64,000 nucleotides of DNA from Acetobacterium paludosum (lineage in GTDB: Bacteria; Bacillota; Clostridia; Eubacteriales; Eubacteriaceae). Position 1 is the stretch's first letter; each line of letters begins with the position of its first letter. The stretch covers positions 124,001-188,000 of the forward strand of contig NZ_RXYA01000004.1 of assembly GCF_008086595.1 (NCBI RefSeq). The letters run 5' to 3'. The position numbers and the translations under genes were made by a program. A model generated the notes under the pieces. It searched no databases. It was not told the DNA's origin and was given only the letters and a program-made list of their open reading frames with translations. Of this stretch, positions 17,449-27,296 are shown piece after piece.

Positions 17449-20400
17449 TTATTCCATTTCAACAACAAGTTCTCCAGATTGAACACTCTGACCTTCTGAA
17501 ACATAAATACTTTTCACAACGCCGTCTTCACTGGCCACCATTTCTGTTTCCATTTTCATCGCTTCAACAATAACCAAGGCCTGGTTTTTAACAACGATAT
17601 CCCCTTCATTTACGAGTACTTTAAGGACCGTTCCCGGAATACCTGATCCGATTTGTTTTTTATTCTTTGGATCTGCTTTAAGCATCGTCACCTTTTGTTT
17701 TGCAGAAAGGCTTCGTTTGTCTTCAATATAAATTTCTCTGCGGAATCCATCTACCTCAAACATAACGGGGCACATGCCCTCGTCGTTCGGAGCTCCCATG
17801 TTAACAAATTTAATAATCAGACGCTTCCCTTTCGATATTTCCACATCGATGACTTCGCCTTTATTTAGTCCGTAGAAGAAAGCATGACTTTCCATCCGCA
17901 TAAAATCGCCATAATCCTGAATGAAATCCAAGTATTCCCGAAAAACTTTTGGATACAAGGCTACACTTAGCACTTCACGATCATTCAATTCATAATCGTA
18001 TTCATCCTTGAACTCTTTTCGGATTGCATCAAAGTCTTCGTCTGGAAGCAACGCACCTGGTCGTACGGTAATCGGTTCAATTCCCTTTAAAACAATTTTT
18101 TGTAATTCAGGATCAAATCCGCCTTCCGGCTGACCGATCATACCGCTATAAAAGTCAACCAGAGAATCAGGATAAGAGAGGTCCTTGCCTTTTGTTTTAA
18201 TGTTATCAGCGGTCAAATCATTTTGAACCATAAAAATAGCTAAATCCCCAACCGTTTTAGAACTTGGGGTTACTTTAACAATATCCCCCAGCATCAGGTT
18301 GGCTTCTTTATATTTGTCTTTAACTTCTTTAAATTTATGGCCCAGACCAAAACTTTCCACCTGAGCTCTCAGATTTGAATATTGCCCCCCCGGAATTTCG
18401 TATTTGTAAATCTCTGTCGATCCAGATTTCATCTCTGATTCGAAATTTCCGTATACCTGTCGGGTTGTTCCCCAATAATCTGACAGCAACTGCAGATTAT
18501 CCTCATTCAATTCGGTATCTCTCGGCGTGTTTTTCAACGCCGCCACGATGGAATTAAGCGCTGGCTGAGAAGTTAAACCGCTCATGCCATTAAAGGCGGC
18601 ATCCGCAATTTCAACGCCGGCCATACATGCCATCAGGACCGTAGCTACGCCATTTCCGGTGGTGTCATGGGTATGCAGATGGATCGGCATTTTTACTTCT
18701 TCTTTTAACGTTTTGATCAGCTTATGTGCGGCCGCTGGTTTTAGCAATCCTGACATATCTTTGATGGCTAAAATATGAGCGCCGGTATTTTCAATTTCGT
18801 GAGCCATTTTAACATAATAATCCAAATTGTATTTTGTTCGTGATTCATCCAGGATATCACCAGTATAGCACATGCTGACTTCAGCAACTTTTCCTGTTTT
18901 CAATACTTCTTCAATGGAAATTTTCATGCCATCCATCCAGTTAAGTGAGTCGAAAATACGGAAAATATCAATCCCATTCTTTGCCGATTCCTGAACAAAA
19001 GCACGGATGACATTATCCGGGTAATTTTTATACCCGACCGCATTTGCGCCGCGCAGAAGCATCTGAAAACAAAGGTTGGGAATACGCTTTCTTAATTCAT
19101 CCAACCGTCTCCATGGCGATTCTTTTAAATAGCGATAGGCAACATCAAAGGTTGCTCCTCCCCACATTTCCAATGAAAACAAATCAGGAGCCAAAGCTGC
19201 CGTTTCCCGAGCTATTTTAATCATATCTCGACTTCTGACCCGGGTTGCCGCAATAGACTGGTGAGCATCCCGGAAAGTGGTATCACAAAGCAAAAGTTTG
19301 TTCTGGCTTTTAATCCACTTGACTAAACCATCCGGTCCCTGTTCATCCAAAATTTGTTTGGTCCCGGTGAAGTTTGTATCCACCGGAATTTCCGGGATAA
19401 AAGGTTCATCGAAATCCGGTTTATTTCCAAATGTTTCGTTAACAATAATATTTCCAAAATAACGAAGGACATTTGTACCTTCACTTTTTTGTTCTTCAAT
19501 ATCAAACAATTCCGGATGATCATCAATAAATTTCGTATCGCAATTTCCATGAATAAACATTGGATGCTGGAGCACATTGATTAAAAAATCTTTATTCGTC
19601 TGGACGCCTTCAATGTCCATTTCTCTAAGTGCTCGAACGGCTTTTCGTCTGGCATCCTCAAAGTTTCTGGAAAAAGATGTACTTTTAACCAGCAAGCTAT
19701 CATAGTATGGGGAAATTTCCGCTCCGGTAAAGCCGTTTCCAGCATCAAGCCGGATCCCAAAACCGCTGCCGGTTCGATAAACATCCAGTCGTCCGGTGTC
19801 CGGCATGAAATGGTTTTTGGGATCTTCAGTCGTAACGCGACACTGAATTGCAGTTCCCCTTGTTTTTATGGAATCCTGACTTGGAATTCCGACTTCTTCA
19901 GAATGCAAGGGTAAACCTTGCGCGATTAAAATTTGTGATTGCACCAAATCGATGCCGGTAACCAATTCTGTCACCGTATGTTCAACCTGAATACGGGGGT
20001 TCATTTCAATGAAAAAATGGTCGCCGTTTTTATCCATCAAAAACTCGATGGTTCCGGCATTACGGTAGTTTACTTCTTTAGCCAATTTTAGGGCATCTTT
20101 ACAAATTGCCTGCCTCTGTTCCTCAGTTATACTGAGCGATGGCGTGAATTCCACAATCTTTTGATGTCGTCTTTGGATGGAGCAATCTCTTTCAAAGAGA
20201 TGAACAACATTGCCATAATTATCCCCTAAAATTTGAACTTCGATATGTTTAGGTTCTTCTAAATATTTTTCGACAAAAATGGTTCCATCACCGAAAGCTT
20301 TAGTCGCTTCACTAGTGGCCGAGTGAAATTCTTTGAGCAAATCTTTTTCATCTCGAACAATACGCATTCCGCGACCGCCCCCGCCGGCAGCTGCCTTTAG

Positions 20401-20877
20401 AATAATCGGATATCCAGCTATCTTGGCATACTCGATGGCCTCCTCATCAGAAGTGATGGGTTTCTCCACCCCTGGAATCGTGGGAACATTAACGCTTTTC
20501 GCCACAATCTTCGACTGAATTTTATCTCCCATTTTTTCCATCATTTCATGGGTAGGACCGATAAAAACAATGCCTTCTTCTTCACAGCGTTTCGCAAAAA
20601 GTGGATTCTCCGACAAAAATCCATACCCGGGATGGATGGCATCAACTTCCTTTTTCTTTGCCAGGGTAATAATTCTGTCCATATCCAAATAAGCTTCGAC
20701 CGGTCCGGTCGTGCCGGTTATCAGATAAGACTCATCTGCTTTTGTTCTGAAAAGCGAGAGTTTATCTTCCTGGGCGTAAATTGCCACGGTGTGAATTCCC
20801 AGCTCCTGACATGCTCGAATAATTCGAATAGCAATTTCTCCTCGATTGGCAATTAATACTTTATTAAATTTCTTCAT
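17449..20877 (-). CDS. pyc: Pyruvate carboxylase
   Basis: This biotin enzyme carboxylates pyruvate to oxaloacetate with ATP and bicarbonate, the main anaplerotic route where pyruvate comes from acetyl-CoA. The 1142-residue single chain shows the biotin carboxylase domain (1-450, with KAAAGGGGRGMR and the ERDCSIQRRHQK segment), the carboxyltransferase TIM barrel (about 520-800, DTTFRDAHQS, then HTHDTTGNG), a PYC/OADA domain, and the biotinyl domain with Lys1108 in EAMKMETE. The start at 20877 (MKKFNKVLIANRGE) has GAAGG upstream. A longer in-frame start at 20913 lacks a ribosome site. It stands as a single gene. Confidence 0.97.
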   Translation of the reverse strand: MKKFNKVLIANRGEIAIRIIRACQELGIHTVAIYAQEDKLSLFRTKADESYLITGTTGPVEAYLDMDRIITLAKKKEVDAIHPGYGFLSENPLFAKRCEEEGIVFIGPTHEMMEKMGDKIQSKIVAKSVNVPTIPGVEKPITSDEEAIEYAKIAGYPIILKAAAGGGGRGMRIVRDEKDLLKEFHSATSEATKAFGDGTIFVEKYLEEPKHIEVQILGDNYGNVVHLFERDCSIQRRHQKIVEFTPSLSITEEQRQAICKDALKLAKEVNYRNAGTIEFLMDKNGDHFFIEMNPRIQVEHTVTELVTGIDLVQSQILIAQGLPLHSEEVGIPSQDSIKTRGTAIQCRVTTEDPKNHFMPDTGRLDVYRTGSGFGIRLDAGNGFTGAEISPYYDSLLVKSTSFSRNFEDARRKAVRALREMDIEGVQTNKDFLINVLQHPMFIHGNCDTKFIDDHPELFDIEEQKSEGTNVLRYFGNIIVNETFGNKPDFDEPFIPEIPVDTNFTGTKQILDEQGPDGLVKWIKSQNKLLLCDTTFRDAHQSIAATRVRSRDMIKIARETAALAPDLFSLEMWGGATFDVAYRYLKESPWRRLDELRKRIPNLCFQMLLRGANAVGYKNYPDNVIRAFVQESAKNGIDIFRIFDSLNWMDGMKISIEEVLKTGKVAEVSMCYTGDILDESRTKYNLDYYVKMAHEIENTGAHILAIKDMSGLLKPAAAHKLIKTLKEEVKMPIHLHTHDTTGNGVATVLMACMAGVEIADAAFNGMSGLTSQPALNSIVAALKNTPRDTELNEDNLQLLSDYWGTTRQVYGNFESEMKSGSTEIYKYEIPGGQYSNLRAQVESFGLGHKFKEVKDKYKEANLMLGDIVKVTPSSKTVGDLAIFMVQNDLTADNIKTKGKDLSYPDSLVDFYSGMIGQPEGGFDPELQKIVLKGIEPITVRPGALLPDEDFDAIRKEFKDEYDYELNDREVLSVALYPKVFREYLDFIQDYGDFMRMESHAFFYGLNKGEVIDVEISKGKRLIIKFVNMGAPNDEGMCPVMFEVDGFRREIYIEDKRSLSAKQKVTMLKADPKNKKQIGSGIPGTVLKVLVNEGDIVVKNQALVIVEAMKMETEMVASEDGVVKSIYVSEGQSVQSGELVVEME

Positions 20878-21122
20878 ATTACCTTCAACTTTCTTACACG
20901 CATTTTTATGCATTGTTAAATAAATTTTTTAAACTAAATTTAATTGTAGTTATTATATATAATCAACTCCAATTATTAAAGTTATTTTTCAAAAAAACAT
21001 GATTGTTTTAAAAAAATATTCAAAATTATAGCAATCCATGGTCTAATACTTCTCATATATTGTTCGGTATGATACACAGCACTATTAACGTTACCTTTAA
21101 AAGTTTTAATTTTACGCTATCT

Positions 21123-21386
21123 TTACTTTTCATTATTTTCAAAATCCTGCTCATTTTCTTTATGGTCGGCTTCTGATTTTTCGACTGCCTCTTCTGGTGA
21201 ATTTTCAGCTGTTTCCTTGGCCTCGTTTATCTCATTTTCCAGGCGTTGAAACCCATAACGCTTTTCGGTTGCTTTATCCATTTTACTATTGCCTGAATAT
21301 AGAGTTTTTGAGATACGACTAACGATAAAATAACCAGGAACAACAATCACAACGATGATTAAAAACATCAGCAGATCGCTCATCAA
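21123..21386 (-). CDS. Small membrane-anchored acidic protein of unknown function
   Basis: 87 residues. One N-terminal transmembrane helix (about 5-24, LLMFLIIVVIVVPGYFIV) is followed by a highly charged tail rich in Glu and Asn and likely to be helical. I recognise no family. It overlaps the chorismate mutase gene by four bases (ATGA) at the end of the aro operon, so it is co-translated with shikimate-pathway genes, although its own sequence gives no enzymatic hint. Confidence 0.7.
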   Translation of the reverse strand: MMSDLLMFLIIVVIVVPGYFIVSRISKTLYSGNSKMDKATEKRYGFQRLENEINEAKETAENSPEEAVEKSEADHKENEQDFENNEK

Positions 21387-21682
21387 CCATTACCGCTTAT
21401 CTTGTTTTGTTTTTGATCATTAATCCATTGTTTCTGAAAAACTTTACTGCTGTCCAGCAGTTCTTGAATAAACCCTTCATAGGCCATAGCATACTCTTTG
21501 TTTTTAAGCTGGCTCAAATTTTTTTCTTTGACCCTTTCTTCTCGATTTTGGTCGAATATTTCATCATCATTATTGTATTTATATTCAGCAACTGCCTTGA
21601 TGCAATCCATCCGTCTTTCGAAAAGCACCCGCATTTCAGCATCAATCTCATCAATTGTCTTTCGAATTATTTCCAGTGCCAT
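21383..21682 (-). CDS. Chorismate mutase, AroQ type
   Basis: A 99-residue all-helical chorismate mutase domain, the usual length for a monofunctional AroQ. It rearranges chorismate to prephenate for Phe and Tyr synthesis. The N-terminal helix IRKTIDEIDAEMRVLFERRM carries the conserved Arg and Asp pattern, and a second conserved stretch reads DQNREERV. It follows aroC by 18 bases and overlaps the small membrane protein. Confidence 0.85.
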   Translation of the reverse strand: MALEIIRKTIDEIDAEMRVLFERRMDCIKAVAEYKYNNDDEIFDQNREERVKEKNLSQLKNKEYAMAYEGFIQELLDSSKVFQKQWINDQKQNKISGNG

Positions 21683-21700
21683 AAATAATCTCCTCCCACT

Positions 21701-22780
21701 CTATATTAAAAAATCTGCCATACAAATTGCGGTTGCCGCCTCTACCACGGGAAAAGCTCTGATCACAATGCAAGGATCATGACGTCCTTCAATTTTTAGA
21801 AGCGCCTCTTTCTTTTCGGCCAAATTGATGGTCTGCTGTTCTTTTCCGATTGAAGGTGTGGGTTTAAACGCGACTTGAAAAACGATTGGCATGCCATTTG
21901 AAATACCGCCGTTTATTCCGCCATTGTTATTGGTTACTGTTTCAATTTTGTGATCGCTTATTCTCAAAAAATCATTCGCCTGAGAACCGCGCTTAGCCGC
22001 TATCTCAAATCCATCACCAAAGGTGACGCCTTTAACCGCTGGAATGGAAAACAACAAACTGGAAAGGCGACTCTCAATGGATTCGAAAAAGGGATTTCCA
22101 ATGCCCGGTTTTAAACCAGTTACAAAACCTTCAACAATTCCCCCCACGGAATCATGTTCTTCCATAGCGGCGATGATTTCGTGTTTCATTGCTTCTTCGA
22201 GGTCTGGCGTATAGAGTGGAAAGGCGGGATTTTTAAATCCTTTTATCAGATCTTGATATTCCTTCCAATGAGCAATCGCACCATCTTTTATCCCGCCAAT
22301 AGCAACAATTCGGCTGCCAATAGAAATTTCTGGCTGAATGGCTCTTAACACCTCTTTTGCGATCGCTCCGGCAAAAACTAGCGGTGCGGTAAGGCGGCCT
22401 GAAAAATGTCCGCCGCCCCGATAATCCTGAAAGCCTTTATATCTGATGCTGCTGGCATAATCAGCGTGTCCCGGGCGCATCAGATCTTTGGTTTTTGAAT
22501 AATCACCAGAGCGGGTATTTTCATTACGGATCAGCCCCGCCAAAGGGGCTCCAGTTGTTTTCCCGTTAAATACGCCACTGAGTATTTCGACCTGATCCCC
22601 TTCTTTTCGGGGGGTAGCCAAGGGATTTCCTCTGGCTGCCCGGCGATTTAGTTCATGCTGGACTCTTATCAAGTCAATATCAATCCCGGCGGGAAGGCCG
22701 TCAATAACAGCGCCGATTCCTTCTCCGTGAGACTCTCCAAAAATTGATAGTTTAAGCTTGTTTCCCCAAGTTGATCCCAA
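21701..22780 (-). CDS. aroC: Chorismate synthase
   Basis: It converts EPSP to chorismate with reduced FMN. The N-terminal signature GSTWGNKLKLSIFGESHG and the later YRGGGHFSGRLTA stretch identify it. I choose a TTG start at 22780, because GGGAGGTG lies six bases ahead and family members start one residue before the Gly-Ser-Thr. The longest frame would begin at 22804. With the TTG start it overlaps the end of aroA by 29 bases. About 359 residues is normal. Confidence 0.94.
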   Translation of the reverse strand: MGSTWGNKLKLSIFGESHGEGIGAVIDGLPAGIDIDLIRVQHELNRRAARGNPLATPRKEGDQVEILSGVFNGKTTGAPLAGLIRNENTRSGDYSKTKDLMRPGHADYASSIRYKGFQDYRGGGHFSGRLTAPLVFAGAIAKEVLRAIQPEISIGSRIVAIGGIKDGAIAHWKEYQDLIKGFKNPAFPLYTPDLEEAMKHEIIAAMEEHDSVGGIVEGFVTGLKPGIGNPFFESIESRLSSLLFSIPAVKGVTFGDGFEIAAKRGSQANDFLRISDHKIETVTNNNGGINGGISNGMPIVFQVAFKPTPSIGKEQQTINLAEKKEALLKIEGRHDPCIVIRAFPVVEAATAICMADFLI

Positions 22781-24059
22781 TGACTTCACCTCCCAATCTT
22801 TCAAAATCTTCCCAAAAATGCGGATATGACTTATTCACTGCTTCTGCCCCCTCCAAGATTATCTTCTTTTCGGATCGAATCGATGCCATTGCCACAGCCA
22901 TAGCAATGCGATGATCGTTATGACTCGTGACTCTTCCGCCGATGAAGTTTTCAATACCTTGAATAATCAGACCGTCACGTGTTTCAATTGCGTTCCCCCC
23001 CAGGATGTTGATCACATCTGCCGTTGCCATCAGTCGATCTGATTCTTTGAACCGCAGACGCTCGCCATTAACAATGGTTGTTGTTCCCTTGCTCAAACTT
23101 CCAAGGACCCCTAAAATAGGGACTAAATCCGGACATTGTGACACGTCGATGATCATTCCCTGGGTTTTCGAATTGCTAACCACGATCGTATCGGACTGCG
23201 CCTGAATATCTCCACCCATGGCTTTGAGTATCTCCACAATCACTTTATCTCCCTGATTGGAGGTCAGATTCAAATCTTTACATTCGATCGATTCCCCAAT
23301 TATTCCCGCAACCAGCCAAAATGCGCCCTGAGAAAAATCACCTTCGACACGGTAATTGCAGGGTGAATAGGCCTGGTTTCCGTGAATGTAAAATCGTTGA
23401 TCATTCTCATTAACAATCTCAATTCCAAAAGATTTTAAAACATCCAGAGTGATATCAATATAAGGCTTCGATTCGAGCTTTGTTGTCAATTCAATCACTG
23501 AATCCCCTGAAAGTAATGGCAGGGCAAAAAGCAATCCGGTAATGAACTGCGAACTAACACCGCCACTCAATCGATAGGATCCCGGTTTTAGTTTACCTTC
23601 TAAAGCCAGCGGCAAATCCTGTCCGTCCTTGAGATGTTCGAAATAAATTGACTTCTCTTTAAAAATATCATAGTAGGGATCCATCGGACGCGTTACCAGT
23701 CGTCCTTTTCCGGTGATAACCGCTCGGTGTAGCTGAAGTAATAAAATTGGGATGATAAAACGCAGAGTTGATCCTGATTCATTACAATCAATTGATTCCG
23801 TATTTAATTGAAGAGGGTCACAGCCCATAATTTCTAAAGTATAACGATGATTTAATTCTTCCCGATACGTTATGATTGAACCAAGAGCTTCCATGGCCTG
23901 ACAGGTAGCGATCATATCCTTGGATAACAGAACATTCGCTATTACGCTTTTTCCCTTAGCTAATCCAGCTGAAATAATCGCTCGGTGGCTCACACTTTTT
24001 GATGGGGGAATTTCCAGTCTGCCGCTTAGTTTTTCTGGGCTAATCTCAATAGTTTTCAT
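22752..24059 (-). CDS. aroA: 3-phosphoshikimate 1-carboxyvinyltransferase (EPSP synthase)
   Basis: It joins phosphoenolpyruvate to shikimate 3-phosphate. Signatures are PPSKSVSHRAIISAGLA near the N terminus, NESGSTLRFIIP, and the C-terminal RFKESDRLMATAD and HNDHRIAMA. 435 residues is standard. The start at 24059 has GAGGA five bases ahead; an upstream ATG at 24071 has no site. The N-terminal substrate motif reads SGSTLR where many enzymes have G-N-A-G-T, as in class II-like EPSP synthases. Confidence 0.95.
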   Translation of the reverse strand: MKTIEISPEKLSGRLEIPPSKSVSHRAIISAGLAKGKSVIANVLLSKDMIATCQAMEALGSIITYREELNHRYTLEIMGCDPLQLNTESIDCNESGSTLRFIIPILLLQLHRAVITGKGRLVTRPMDPYYDIFKEKSIYFEHLKDGQDLPLALEGKLKPGSYRLSGGVSSQFITGLLFALPLLSGDSVIELTTKLESKPYIDITLDVLKSFGIEIVNENDQRFYIHGNQAYSPCNYRVEGDFSQGAFWLVAGIIGESIECKDLNLTSNQGDKVIVEILKAMGGDIQAQSDTIVVSNSKTQGMIIDVSQCPDLVPILGVLGSLSKGTTTIVNGERLRFKESDRLMATADVINILGGNAIETRDGLIIQGIENFIGGRVTSHNDHRIAMAVAMASIRSEKKIILEGAEAVNKSYPHFWEDFERLGGEVIGINLGKQA

Positions 24060-24102
24060 TTTTATCCTCATCTATTTCTATAACATAAAACTTATTATTA
24101 AA

Positions 24103-25170
24103 TTATCTAAACAGCTCAATGGCCTGCTGCTTCTGCATTTTTACGATTTGGGCTTTGCCAATTTTTTCTAAGGCACAGATATAAAGGCTATCATTTTCAA
24201 ATTTTTTATCGGTAAACAGAATTTCCTGAACCTTATCCAAGGGCATCTTTGGCAGCTTGGTCGGCAACCCATAGGCTTCTAAAAGTTCAATGAGATTAGT
24301 ATAAGTGTCCCGTTGTGAAATTCCCTCTTCCACTGTCTTTTTTGTAATTTGAGCCATACCGATAGCCACAGCTTCTCCATGAGAATATTTTTTAAATTTA
24401 AAATAGGTTTCTACAACATGCCCGACGGTATGTCCAAAATTTAATATCCGTCGCACCCCCTGCTCATGCTCATCTTCCTGGACGATATCCCGTTTTATCT
24501 TACAGCATTTGGCAATGATATCTTCCATATCTTCCATCAGATCTTCATGATAGGTGTAGCTCATTAATTTAACAAACAAAGGGGCGCTGCTGATGCAGCC
24601 GTATTTAATGACCTCACCCATTCCATCCATTAAAAAGTGATCTTCCAGAGTTTCTAAAAAAAGTGGATCAATGAGTACGGCTCGGGGTTGATGAAATGCC
24701 CCGACCAGGTTTTTTCCATAATCTAAATCAATTCCCACTTTTCCGCCGACACTGCTATCGACCTGCGCCAATAAAGATGTCGGCATTTGGATTAAGTCAA
24801 TCCCTCTGAGGTATGTTGCCGCGCAAAAGCCGCCTAAATCACCGACAACCCCGCCGCCGAGAGTGAGTATCGCATCCGTTCTGGTAATATTGCACTTAAC
24901 GAGTTCATCATATATAGTTGCCGTTTCTTCCAGGCATTTGCTTTGTTCTCCTGGGGGAATCACAATACTGTAGACCTTTGGACCGGCAAGGCGTACCTGA
25001 CGTTCAATATCATTTAAATATTCTTTGGCAACATTTTTATCGGTAATAATAACAACCTTATGATACTGTGAAAAAAGGGCTTTCATTTGCGACAAACGCC
25101 CTTTAAGTCCTTTTTCAATAATAATTGGGTATTGGTGCGTATTTTCTGTTTTACAAACTAATTCCTTCAT
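24103..25170 (-). CDS. aroB: 3-dehydroquinate synthase
   Basis: It converts DAHP to 3-dehydroquinate, using NAD+ and a divalent metal. Motifs seen are LTLGGGVVGDLGGFCAATYLRG (dinucleotide-binding), the segment VDSSVGGKVGIDL, and the metal ligands in LNFGHTVGHVVE and YSHGEAVAIGM. 355 residues, with AAAGGAG upstream. It is the first gene of the aroB-aroA-aroC-mutase operon. The early gene aroF/G is not in the window. Confidence 0.96.
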   Translation of the reverse strand: MKELVCKTENTHQYPIIIEKGLKGRLSQMKALFSQYHKVVIITDKNVAKEYLNDIERQVRLAGPKVYSIVIPPGEQSKCLEETATIYDELVKCNITRTDAILTLGGGVVGDLGGFCAATYLRGIDLIQMPTSLLAQVDSSVGGKVGIDLDYGKNLVGAFHQPRAVLIDPLFLETLEDHFLMDGMGEVIKYGCISSAPLFVKLMSYTYHEDLMEDMEDIIAKCCKIKRDIVQEDEHEQGVRRILNFGHTVGHVVETYFKFKKYSHGEAVAIGMAQITKKTVEEGISQRDTYTNLIELLEAYGLPTKLPKMPLDKVQEILFTDKKFENDSLYICALEKIGKAQIVKMQKQQAIELFR

Positions 25171-25222
25171 TCTTTCAGCTCCTTTAAAATCTTGAGGTTT
25201 ATTATATCATAATTTCATATTT

Positions 25223-25252
25223 TAAAAAATCCGTCTTTGACGAGACGGACTC
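25223..25252 (-). terminator. Intrinsic terminator of the nucleoside-transporter operon
   Basis: On the minus strand AGTCCGTCT and AGACGGAT pair around a six-base loop, followed by a run of T. It sits 47 bases after the permease stop codon and just before aroB, separating the two operons. Confidence 0.8.
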
Positions 25253-25298
25253 TTGCTCTTATAACTGAAATTAATTATCGTAATATCTATCTGCTTGT

Positions 25299-26231
25299 TT
25301 ACCGATCTTCTTTAAAATAATTTTTTCCCAGCCATGCCGGCTCTTTTTTATTGTTTATCTTCCGCATTGATGTGAACAGCAAAACGAAAACGGTCGCCAA
25401 ATAGGGCAAAGCGGTAAACAAATAAATTGAAACCGGAAGATTATACTTTTGCAGCCAAAAGCTGGCAATATCCAAGGCCCCAAAGAAGTATGCCCCCAGC
25501 ATGGCCTTCCCCGGATTCCACATTGCGAAAATGACCAGACATACCGCAATCCACCCTCGTCCACTTACTACATTTACTGGATAGACGCTGATGTAAACCA
25601 GGGATAAGAATGCTCCGCCCAATCCGCAAAGTGCACCACAGAGGACGATATTGAAATATTTATACTTATCAACCGGGATTCCACTTGCATCGGCTGCCAC
25701 TGGATTCTCGCCAATCATCCGCGTATTTAGGCCCCACTTGGTTTTGTAAAGATAAAGATATATCGCAATCACAAGAATATAGGAAAAATACACATAAACA
25801 CTTTGATTAAAGAATATATCGCCAATAAAAGGGATATCTCCCAGAAAAGGCAGTTTTATTGGTTGAAAAAAGGTTGTAATCGCTTCCGGAACTTTCTTCC
25901 CAACAAAAGTCTTTCCAAAAAAAGCTGCAAAGCCAACCCCGAAAATACTTAAGGTCAGTCCGGTAACCGTTTGGTTTGCTTTAAAACTAACGGTTAGCAA
26001 GGCATAAATAAGCGCACCTGCCGCACCAGCAAGGGCCGCACAGAGAACCGCGGCAAGGGGATTTCCGAAAGTAAATCCGGCAATAAATCCGATGACTGCA
26101 CCCATTTGCATCATTCCTTCAACCCCAAGGTTTAAGTGTCCCACTTTCTCGGAAATGATTTCTCCCAGGGTTGCATAAAGCAAACATGTTCCGGCTTTAA
26201 CGGCCGCACTTAAAAAAAATACAAATTCCAT
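25299..26231 (-). CDS. ABC transporter permease, BMP/nucleoside type (NupQ-like)
   Basis: A 310-residue multi-pass permease of the branched-chain/ribose/nucleoside superfamily. The conserved GEIISEKVGHLNLGVEGMM loop near residue 25 is typical of the NupQ/BmpC group. It is the last gene of a four-gene importer and starts directly after the stop of the first permease. With its partner it should form the membrane channel for nucleosides or related purines. The purine-deaminase genes about 35 kb away fit that use but do not prove it. Confidence 0.88.
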   Translation of the reverse strand: MEFVFFLSAAVKAGTCLLYATLGEIISEKVGHLNLGVEGMMQMGAVIGFIAGFTFGNPLAAVLCAALAGAAGALIYALLTVSFKANQTVTGLTLSIFGVGFAAFFGKTFVGKKVPEAITTFFQPIKLPFLGDIPFIGDIFFNQSVYVYFSYILVIAIYLYLYKTKWGLNTRMIGENPVAADASGIPVDKYKYFNIVLCGALCGLGGAFLSLVYISVYPVNVVSGRGWIAVCLVIFAMWNPGKAMLGAYFFGALDIASFWLQKYNLPVSIYLFTALPYLATVFVLLFTSMRKINNKKEPAWLGKNYFKEDR

Positions 26232-27296
26232 TTAGGCAACCTCCCTTTTCTTTTTGTCCGATGTAATCCGATACTGTAAAATGAATTCACTGCCAAGAAT
26301 AAAGAACAGGACAATCGCCTGAACCATCTCGGCGACGGAGCCCGGGATCTGAAACGCTGTTTGAATATAAGATGCACCCTGAAGCAATATGGCAAAGAAG
26401 AACGAATTCATCACCACAAAAGGCACCTTAAGCCCTGAAAGCCAGGCCACAATAATAGCCGTAAAGCCAAGTCCGCCGGTAATTTCAATCGAAAGAGCGC
26501 CGCTCACTCCGCTGATTTGGAACATTCCCACCAGACCGCAAAGACCACCACTGACCATGGCTGCAATGATCACTGTTTTGGTGATATTGATTCCGATATA
26601 ACGGGCCGTATTCTCACTTTCACCTAATACCGCAATCTCAAATCCAATTTTTGATTTATTCATAAAGAAATACATGACCAGAACAATAATGACGGTGAAT
26701 AGGATGCTTAAATTAAACCCACTGATACTGGGTAACAGTGCATTTCCCGGAAGATTAGCAATTTTAGGCATGCCGTTTGCAGCTGGATCCTTCCAAAAAT
26801 CATATTGCAATGCGGTGACAAAAGTCAGCGCAATATAATTTAACATCAGCGTGAATAATGTTTCATTTGTCCCAAAACGGGCTTTAAAAAAGGCCGGAAT
26901 CATCAGCCAAATCGCTCCGAAGATGAAAGCCAGCAACGCCATGCATAAAAGCATAATTGGCAGCGGCAGATTAGGCAGGAGCCTGACGACAAGGGTTGCC
27001 CCCACTGCCCCCATCAAGAACTGTCCTTCAGCCCCAATATTCCAGAATTGCATTTTAAAAGCAACCATCACCCCTAATGAAAGTACCAATAAGGGTACCA
27101 TTTTTTCGATGGTTGCGCCAAACCGATGGATACTTCCAAAACAGCCCTGGAAAATTCCAATATAGAGTTCAATGGGATTTGCACCTGCAAAAGCAACAAT
27201 AATTGATGACAAAACAAGTGCTGCCAGAACTGCACCGACACGTATAAGTATTTTATCCCGAGTTTTAGAAACTTCTTTTTTTACAATATGGATCAT
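26232..27296 (-). CDS. ABC transporter permease, BMP/nucleoside type (NupP-like)
   Basis: A 354-residue permease, larger than its partner, with about eight hydrophobic segments and the characteristic FWNIGAEGQFLMGA loop. The N-terminal 15 residues are charged and cytosolic. It overlaps the ATPase gene by four bases and abuts the second permease gene, which indicates stoichiometric co-expression. Confidence 0.88.
   Translation of the reverse strand: MIHIVKKEVSKTRDKILIRVGAVLAALVLSSIIVAFAGANPIELYIGIFQGCFGSIHRFGATIEKMVPLLVLSLGVMVAFKMQFWNIGAEGQFLMGAVGATLVVRLLPNLPLPIMLLCMALLAFIFGAIWLMIPAFFKARFGTNETLFTLMLNYIALTFVTALQYDFWKDPAANGMPKIANLPGNALLPSISGFNLSILFTVIIVLVMYFFMNKSKIGFEIAVLGESENTARYIGINITKTVIIAAMVSGGLCGLVGMFQISGVSGALSIEITGGLGFTAIIVAWLSGLKVPFVVMNSFFFAILLQGASYIQTAFQIPGSVAEMVQAIVLFFILGSEFILQYRITSDKKKREVA

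Noticed and set aside
25171-25222. T-box or other leader control in front of aroB
   Set aside because: Only about 50 bases separate the upstream terminator from the gene, and no T-box sequence or antiterminator is seen.
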